The notes under the pieces are model-generated. The model did no database searches. It was not told the origin of the DNA and was given only the letters and a program-made list of their open reading frames with translations. The translations under genes and the position numbers were made by a program. 64,000 bases of DNA from Lingula anatina (Eukaryota; Brachiopoda; Lingulata; Lingulida; Lingulidae): positions 371,468 through 435,467 of the forward strand of contig NW_019774125.1 of NCBI RefSeq assembly GCF_001039355.2, read 5' to 3'. This document shows, piece after piece, positions 59,625 through 64,000 of the stretch. Position 1 is the first letter of the stretch. Each line of letters opens with the position of its first letter.

Positions 59625-62600
59625 ATGTCCTTGATGGTAAGATTTCCAACAACAATTAACGAGTTTTCTTGACAATTGTGCCTGATCGGCGACGGTAATA
59701 TAAAGATTTATGCAACCCAGCTGATTTTGCTTCATGTTTTATGTGGGTATTTGTGACTTATTTGTCAGGGTGAAGGGCCACGTTTAGCAATTCGTGTAAA
59801 TATTGTTTCACCATAAATAAAGGCATGCTAAATTTGATTTTCTTTTCTCAGTAGCTCTTATAGAATAGCCTAGTCGCAGTATCTGGAATGTAAGTACTGT
59901 AGTGTTAATTGAGGTTGGAGATGTGATTTGCTGTTGAAAATTTGTTGTTTATGTTTTTATAACTCACTTTATTTTGTGTTTCTTTAATTCATTTAGCAAC
60001 AGTTGCATTTCGGCCGTTGCTTTTTGTTGTATTTTTCGTTTTATTTGGTTGTTGTAAGTGTGTAACAAGGTAGATTTTCCCTGTAGTTATTTTGATGTTG
60101 ATTTATCATTGTTTTGCTGTGCATGGTATTGTTTAATATTACATTAGCTTAACATGTTAGACATTTAATGCCACCAATATCAAATAATAATTGGATTCTC
60201 ATTCATACATTACCCTTTATCATGAGATATTAAAATGTTATACATGTACATTAACTAAAACAGAAATATGTATTCCGTAAGTTACAACATTTGGTTTGAA
60301 ATCTGCAGCTGTGTTGGATCTTCTTGGGAGTTGATGGAATGAAAAGGATTTTCATCTTTAATTTGGACACTTTGTTCCCCTTGTATTTGCATGACACTGA
60401 TTTGATGGTGGTGGTAATGTTAAGTTTTTTTTTAAACTAAGTAAAGTAGTATACTTTGGGTGAAAGTGTCATGTTTTCCAGTGCCCTATTTTTTAATGTA
60501 CATATACTGAGCATGGCCTACTTTTATGCCCCCCTACCCACTTAACCCACCTTACACCATACTAAAATTTTCCATCTCCCAGTGTTTTGATTGCACAGGG
60601 TTTCTAACAAAATTCAAACTTGGAGCAAAAATATTTTTAAATGGTGAGTGGTCAAAGGGATTTTTTTTTTTTTTTTTTTGTAATATGGTTAAATTGTGTG
60701 TATATCATAGAATTAATTTCTTACGGTAACCTTGATTTACATCATGAACAAAGCTATTAAACTACAAGTGATAACTCAGGATATTTTCGTCCTTTTTTTA
60801 CTCAAAACAAATTATTAGAAGCTGAAATCACTCTCAACCAACGGTTTCTCTGTAGAGCCGTCCCATCGGCATTTAGAAGGTTAATAGCCTAAAGCCTACA
60901 TTTCCAAAGACAGCTGTATTGTTTACAAAGTATTTATGTTGGGTGGTTGGTTGGGCTAGCTTGGGTTGAACTCCCTGTTAATCGATGACCAAATTACAGA
61001 TTCACAAATTTGGGCTCCCTGTGCTCCAGATCCTGGGGGACAACCCCCCCCCCCCCCTTGCACTCAATAGATTTTTTTTCTAAATTCTGTAGTCATGCAG
61101 CAGTACATGCATACATACATGCACACACATGCATCCGTGACAGGTGCACATGGAGCATGAAAGCCAAGTTGATGGTTTATCTGTCATTGTCATTAAATAC
61201 AAAGAAATCACAGTGGAAGATATGCTTTGTTTATAACAAAACAAAAAACACCTCAACTTATTTTAATACATTAACCTCTGGTGATTGTTAACACAGGCCA
61301 TTTTTCTTAGCACTGTGCTGATAAAATACTGGTAACCTATTTGAATTATTCTTGATAATAATTATTCAGTCTCATAGTAATTTATAACCTGTTTTCTCTT
61401 CCACAGTAATTGCTTGATATCATGGCACAAAGCACATATGTATATGGATTTAGAGCACTCAAATCCATAAATTGCATGTTTTTTCTTTTCAGTTTAATAT
61501 GCAAATGCTCTGTTTCATGAGAGATTTTGTTAGAAGTGATGTTAAAAAAATCAAGTGTGTTGGCTTTAAACTAGTCTGTGAAAGGTGGTGAATTTATACT
61601 GCTCTTCAGTAGAAAAATATTGAAAAATTGACGCAGTAATATCTAATAACATTATATTCTTTTCTCCTTTGCCTAGCCTATTTAGAGACAAATTTCATAG
61701 AAAGCATGTATATTGCTATGGTATTAAATGGTGCTATTTAAGTGGGAGTGGGTAAAGCTTAACTTTTTTTGCTGAGTTTGAAATTAGATAAAAACTGCCT
61801 TGAAGCGATGCTTTGTTAAACTGTTTCACATTGATCACACAAATCAAACTCAGAAACACAAACCAAAAAGGCAGATGGCCCTTTTCAAATTTCTGATTGA
61901 GAAATGGTGTATTTGTAGTACAAAAATGAAAAAATTGAAAGTGTAAAACTATATAGTGAAACTGGTTACTAATACAAACACCCATATCACCATAGATAGG
62001 TAATCTGAAGTGTAATGAACTGCATGTATTAAATGGAATTCAGATTGAGAATTACTGATTTGCCAAAATACATTTCATTTGCTGTAATGTTCATATTTTG
62101 ATGATTTTCAGCAGTGCTATTGTTCTTCAAAGAAGTCTGTCCCAGAGGCTGATATTGAAGAACCTCTGTACAGAAAACCCAGAAGTGTAAGAAAATAGAA
62201 GCTTTTTTAATGGCATAGATAAATACATATTAGTATCCATTTTGGCATGATGAAATTATTATTTGTGTATCAAATGATCAAATAATGCCATGTGCATTAG
62301 CTTTCCTGAAAAGATTTTTCAACAACAAATTATGTCCAGGGTGACCAAGAATCTAGAATTGTCAAACTGTGTGTCATTTCACCAATGGGTGATCGCAACA
62401 CAGGCCCTGTTCATTAAGGTTTCATCAGATACAGTTTTGACTGCTGAAATTAGTCACTTGGTTCCCATTTCTTCTATAATACATGATAACATTAACCCTT
62501 TGTCTTTCTGTGGAGATGTTTTGATGCAGGAATGTGTGTGTGTGTGTGTGTATGCATGTGTGTGTGCATGTGTGTATGGCTCTATTCCCATAGATTTTAG

Positions 62601-63545
62601 ATCGATCTATCCCCGCGGGGAGTCTCACTAGATTACCTTCAGATAATCCGACTTAAATGTCCGTCCCGCCTACTACAAGCTGTAAGGGGGTAATTAACTT
62701 TGGTGTCCTCCCGGCTGACAGCTATTTAGCGTGAACCCCCAGGGAGTTAGGTCGATCTAAAGTAGGTCGATCTAATCTATGGAAATGGGGTGTATGTGAG
62801 TGTGTGAGAGAGAAAGAGAAGTGGGGGTGTGAGCAGAAGGGGGAATACAACGTTACCTTGCGTACGTTTTCTTCTTGAAGTTGAACAAAATATCTTTGAA
62901 ACCTTTCTGAATGCTACCATGTACTGCATGCCTGGTAGTTTGTTCACAGCTATGTCCTCTCTCATATAAAATGAGCTTACTCTGTTAGATGTACTGGTCT
63001 AAAACTGTATTTTAGACAGCACGCAAGTCTCTTTCTACACATTTTAATGGGTGTATGTCATTGTTGTGTCATTTTGTTTAAAAATCACTACTAATAGAAA
63101 GTGAATTTTCAAGATATCAAGCACAGTAATACATATATATACATTCGACAGCTCTGTGTAACTTTTATTGGTGAAATTTCATTTCTGATATTGGTCAAAA
63201 TTTTATCAAGTTTTTTATTTAAAATACTAGTAGTGATATTGTTCTGACCAAAATATTAGAAAAAACGTGAAATATAATCCTTTGATCTTTGTTCTCTTTT
63301 GATTTAACTGAGGGGATTTCAGTACAATTTACAACTTTAAGTCAATGCTCTATGGCAAAAACAATGGTAACATTTTAGTGTATTGTGTAGTCTACCAGTC
63401 CGTACTCTGTATTTCCAGAGAAGAGAATCCCCATCATGGAGCTCTTCCAGTGCCAGTGACAGAGCTTCCACGTCCTCTGCTTCAAACTACAACATGGTGG
63501 ATTTCAGGCCTCGTCCAGAGGACTACCAAATCTTCACTGTCATAG
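59625..63545 (+). CDS. STRADB: STE20-related adaptor pseudokinase (STRAD, STRADB-like), 5' exons
   Basis: Coding exons 59625-59636, 62112-62186 and 63419-63545 join in frame to 71 codons and leave the window in phase 1. STRAD is a catalytically inactive STE20-type kinase that binds MO25 and activates LKB1. The first residues, MSLM then QCYCSSKK, match human STRADB (MSLLDCFCTSR). A Ser-rich stretch follows, then EDYQIFTVIG, the first beta-strand of the kinase domain, as in STRADA (YELLTVIGKG). The intron after the glycine falls at the glycine-rich loop. The rest lies beyond the window. The start rests on the four-codon first exon: its ATG, GTAAGA donor and phase fit the protein match. The invertebrate gene may be equally related to STRADA and STRADB. 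Confidence 0.72.
62600..62770. mobile_element. Fold-back element, family 2, in a STRAD intron
   Basis: Starts AGATCGATCTATCCCCGCGG, has CTTAAATGTCCGTCCCGCCT and ends CCCCCAGGGAGTTAGGTCGA followed by a repeated AGGTCGATCTAA. A clear relative of the copy at 45039. Confidence 0.75.
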
Positions 63546-63603
63546 GTAGGACACGACAGTCTGAGGCTCTAGAATCACTCTAAGGCCACATTCACAATTA
63601 GTT

Positions 63604-63754
63604 GATCTGCAGACTGTGTAGTGTGCGGATCAGATATGGCGTGGCCCATTTGATTTAATTGTTCTGTTCATGCTGGGAAGACTCGCTTGGGAGGCGGGAA
63701 TCCATTGTCAAGCGTGCACCATATGTGATCAGCAAACTAGTTAGTCTCTAGATC
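63604..63754. mobile_element. Diverged relative of the 7489 MITE
   Basis: GATCTGCAGAC at one end and GTCTCTAGATC at the other form an inverted pair. Inside, GCGGATCAGATATGGCGTGG matches the arm of the 7489 element. It lies just past the last STRAD exon in the window. Confidence 0.5.
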
Positions 63755-64000
63755 CAATTGTTATGAACCTGGCCTAAAAACATAATAGATTTCTTCCAAA
63801 TGCAGAACACATTTAGCTACAACAAAATTTAGAGAAATTGTCTTTATTTAATGTTTTCTCATTATACATTGTAAGTTGGTGGAATTTTTTTTTGTTTGTT
63901 CTGTTTTTGTAAGTTTACATTCAGCTGCTCCAACCATCAGATTACCAGCATCACAGTGCACATAAGACAGATCTGTTTCTCAACTACATTTCTGACAATG

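Noticed and set aside
59618-59636. Earlier ATG (59618) as the STRAD start
   Set aside because: It would leave phase 1 at the donor and run into a stop in the next exon; the ATG at 59625 keeps the frame and matches STRADB.

Overview
This is 64 kb of animal nuclear DNA: AT-rich, with long introns, GT-AG splice sites, many microsatellites and MITE-like repeats, and no prokaryotic gene organisation. A marine mollusc, perhaps a gastropod, is my best guess from the repeat types (Penelope-like and LINE fragments, many fold-back MITEs), the lipocalin cluster and the secreted cysteine-rich peptide. The species is not proven. All gene models were spliced by eye, using open frames, splice sites and continuous intron phase.

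Layout. (1) About 1.5-17.6 kb, plus strand: the 3' part of an extended synaptotagmin (E-Syt2-like) gene, from the end of C2A through C2B and C2C to the stop, with two or three candidate extra exons. (2) 17.9-21.1 kb: a near-perfect 1.63-kb tandem repeat with a single N at its junction, probably an unmerged contig overlap. (3) 21-42.5 kb: a minus-strand cluster of secreted lipocalin genes. Copies A and B are intact (184 aa each), copy C is a pseudogene, copy D is a fragment, and a promoter relic also lies in the region. MITEs with TA target sites, a LINE 3' end, a Penelope-like remnant and a segmental duplication are mixed in. (4) 43.4-48.4 kb, plus: an SLC49A4 (DIRC2)-like transporter lacking its N-terminal exon(s) here and carrying one non-AG splice acceptor. 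(5) 49.3-55.1 kb, plus: a ten-exon gene for a protein of about 1017 aa that I cannot assign to any family, with a signal peptide, cysteine-containing luminal region, one membrane helix, long coiled coil and conserved-looking C-terminal domain. (6) 57.3-58.1 kb, plus: a two-exon gene for a secreted, 14-cysteine peptide with a dibasic processing site. (7) 59.6 kb to the end, plus: the first three coding exons of a STRAD (STRADB-like) pseudokinase gene.

The genes do not form one pathway. They are ordinary neighbours: membrane-contact lipid transfer (E-Syt), extracellular ligand carriers (lipocalins), a lysosomal-type transporter, an unknown membrane protein, a secreted peptide and an LKB1-pathway adaptor. 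The most notable items are the unassigned 1017-aa protein, the cysteine-rich peptide, the lipocalin birth-and-death cluster with empty-site evidence for the MITE insertions, and several odd splice acceptors.
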